NCBI GenBank assembly: GCA_934177555.1
Contig: CAKPPL010000018.1
Location: forward strand, 1-18,228
DNA: 18,228 nt
Direction: 5' to 3'
Source of the DNA: an uncultured Clostridia bacterium
GTDB taxonomy: Bacteria; Bacillota; Clostridia; TANB77; CAG-508
Part shown: positions 17,032 through 18,228 of the stretch, one piece after another
Numbering within the stretch: the stretch's first letter is position 1
How the letters are laid out: every line of letters starts with the position of its first letter
The notes under the pieces: model-generated
The model's input: only the letters and a program-made list of their open reading frames with translations
Database searches by the model: none
What the model was told of the DNA's origin: nothing
Position numbers and translations under genes: made by a program

Positions 17032-17763
17032 ATGGAGAAAGATTTAAGATATTATGCAAAAGTGCATTCAATAGAGAGTTTTGGAACAGTTGATGGACCA
17101 GGAATAAGATTTGTATTGTTTTTGCAAGGTTGCCATTTACAATGTAAGTATTGTCATAATAGAGATACTTGGGATATGAATGGAGGAAAATATAAATCTG
17201 TAGATGAGATTATAGAAAAAATAAATAGATACAAAAATTATATGTTATTATCAGGTGGAGGTGTAACTGTAACAGGTGGAGAACCACTATTACAAGCAAG
17301 CTTTCTATTAGAATTATTTAAAAAATTAAAAGAAAATGGTATATCTACATGTATTGATACATCAGGAATGGTTGTTTTAACAGATTTAATAAAAGAAGTT
17401 TTAAAATATACAGATTTAGTATTATTAGATATTAAACATATTGATGATGAAAAGTGTAAAGAACTAGTAGGTTTTTCAAACAAAAAAGAATTAGAATTTG
17501 CTAAATATTTAAGTGAAAATAATATCAATATGTGGATAAGACAGGTTTTAGTACCAGGTTATACAGATAATGAACAAGATTTAATAAGACTTAAAGAATT
17601 TTTACAAACATTAAAAACAGTGCAAAAAGTTCAAATTTTACCATATCACAGTATGGGAAAATTTAAATGGGAGAAATTAGGACAAAAATATCCATTAGAA
17701 GGCGTTAGAGATGCAAATCAAGAAGATGTGGAAAGAGCTAAAAAAATATTAGATATAAATTAG
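17032..17763 (+). CDS. pflA: Pyruvate formate-lyase activating enzyme (radical SAM)
   Basis: A 243-residue radical SAM protein that abstracts hydrogen from the radical glycine of pyruvate formate-lyase. The N-terminus has ESFGTVDGPGIRFVLFLQGC, followed by the [4Fe-4S] motif CHLQCKYC with Cys34, Cys38 and Cys41; GGGVTVTGGEPLLQ is the SAM-binding glycine-rich stretch, followed by CIDTSGM and LLDIKH. It lacks the extra ferredoxin-like cluster insert of many other activases, as expected for PflA. The ribosome binding site is weak (AAGAAAGAAG before the ATG), so activase is probably made at a lower level than PflB. Co-transcription with pflB is likely because the 52-base gap contains no clear terminator or promoter. 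Confidence 0.96.
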   Translation: MEKDLRYYAKVHSIESFGTVDGPGIRFVLFLQGCHLQCKYCHNRDTWDMNGGKYKSVDEIIEKINRYKNYMLLSGGGVTVTGGEPLLQASFLLELFKKLKENGISTCIDTSGMVVLTDLIKEVLKYTDLVLLDIKHIDDEKCKELVGFSNKKELEFAKYLSENNINMWIRQVLVPGYTDNEQDLIRLKEFLQTLKTVQKVQILPYHSMGKFKWEKLGQKYPLEGVRDANQEDVERAKKILDIN

Positions 17764-17768
17764 AAATA

Positions 17769-17807
17769 AAAAGAGGTTTGAGTTAAAATTAAGCTCAAAC
17801 CTCTTTT
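17769..17807 (+). terminator. Intrinsic terminator after pflA
   Basis: Arms 17769-17782 (AAAAGAGGTTTGAG) and 17794-17807 are perfectly complementary over 14 positions with an 11-base loop, and the right arm ends in TTTT. The A-rich left arm would let it also act on the opposite strand. Confidence 0.88.
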
Positions 17808-18121
17808 GACAATCTAAGTTAAATAGCATATTATATTTTTGATGTTAATATTTTAAGGCAATTATTTGTCATTAATTAATATAATTAAAGAAATTATATA
17901 ATCTCTTATATCAATAAATACTAATAAAGTCAAGATATTTGAAAAAATATTTTTTTTGTTATATAAATTTATAAAATTTAAAATACCTAGAAAGATAATG
18001 GCTTTAAGAATTTTGAGAAACATTAATTATATTAATAAAAGAAAAATAAGATATTTATAAATATCTTAAAATAATGTAAAATGAAATTATAAAAACGAAA
18101 GAATAAAAGGAGGAAAAACAG
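17808..18121. other. AT-rich intergenic gap before the prepilin-like gene
   Basis: About 310 bases without a credible reading frame. It holds poly-A/T tracts (for example near 17940-17960), a perfect palindrome at 18047-18068, a weak promoter candidate (TTTATA 18054-18059 and TAAAAT 18077-18082, 17 bases apart) and a strong ribosome binding site, AAGGAGG, at 18107-18113. I looked for a cyclic-di-GMP riboswitch core and found none. Confidence 0.5.
18047..18068. promoter_or_regulatory. Perfect 22-base palindrome, possible operator
   Basis: The half-site TAAGATATTTA is followed immediately by its exact reverse complement. There is no loop and no T-run, so it resembles a protein-binding operator more than a terminator. 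It overlaps the weak -35 candidate for the downstream prepilin-like gene. Chance is not excluded in such AT-rich DNA. Confidence 0.4.
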
Positions 18122-18228
18122 ATGGAAAACATCAGAAAAAAACAAAGACAGGAAGGAATAACGCTAATAGCACTAGTAGTAACAATAGTAGTATTACTAA
18201 TATTAGCAGGAACAAGTATAGCCATGTT
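18122..18228 (+). CDS. Prepilin-leader protein, 5' part (3'-truncated)
   Basis: The first 35 residues are visible, starting at an ATG eight bases after AAGGAGG. A charged leader (MENIRKKQRQEG) is followed by ITLIALVVTIVVLLILAG, the class III signal of type IV pilins and type II secretion pseudopilins. Cleavage is expected after Gly12, with the new N-terminus methylated and the hydrophobic helix anchoring the protein. Position 5 of the mature form is Ala, not the usual Glu. This variant leader is common on clostridial proteins that carry varied C-terminal domains, including the type ending at 635. The mature domain lies outside the window. Confidence 0.8.
   Translation, partial: MENIRKKQRQEGITLIALVVTIVVLLILAGTSIAM

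Noticed and set aside
17808..18121. Cyclic-di-GMP riboswitch before the prepilin-like gene
   Set aside because: Expected because of the HD-GYP gene, but the conserved core elements are not present and the region is nearly featureless AT.
1..18228. CRISPR arrays, tRNA or rRNA genes
   Set aside because: No regularly spaced repeats and no tRNA or rRNA signature sequences were seen on either strand.

Overview
The window is very AT-rich, uses AGA for nearly all arginine, and carries TTGACA/TATAAT-type promoters and AGGAGG-type ribosome binding sites. Together with pyruvate formate-lyase and a pilin-like leader of the kind common in Clostridia, this points to an anaerobic, probably gut-associated member of the Clostridia (inference; no rRNA or tRNA is present to fix the taxonomy).

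Layout. (1) 1-635: 3' part of a surface or pilin-like protein gene. Its C-terminal segment (about 409-550) changes sharply in base composition and codon use and looks like the variable region of a diversity-generating retroelement target. (2) 773-8278: a strong extended -10 promoter drives a single 2480-residue nonribosomal peptide synthetase, C-A-T-C-A-T-R, expected to release a dipeptide as an aldehyde or alcohol. (3) 8265-11237: a seven-TM PAS histidine kinase whose start overlaps the end of the synthetase gene by 14 bases, followed by a receiver/HD-GYP response regulator with an additional promoter of its own and a clear terminator. (4) 11395-12331: a tyrosine recombinase split by a frameshift. 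(5) 12382-14565, minus strand: tex. (6) 14742-17763: pflB and pflA, diverging from tex, each of the two transcription units having a clear 17-base-spaced promoter. (7) 17808-18121: AT-rich gap with a perfect 22-base palindrome. (8) 18122 to the end: start of a gene with a prepilin-type leader.

How the parts may work together. Synthetase, membrane kinase and HD-GYP regulator look like one functional unit: a small reduced peptide is made, a seven-TM kinase may sense it or a related signal, and the output is predicted hydrolysis of cyclic-di-GMP instead of DNA binding. Pilin-like genes at both window edges are plausible downstream targets of cyclic-di-GMP, but no riboswitch or other direct link was seen. 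tex, pflB and pflA are ordinary housekeeping or fermentation genes. The two best leads are the synthetase-kinase-HD-GYP unit and the possible hypervariable region at the left edge.
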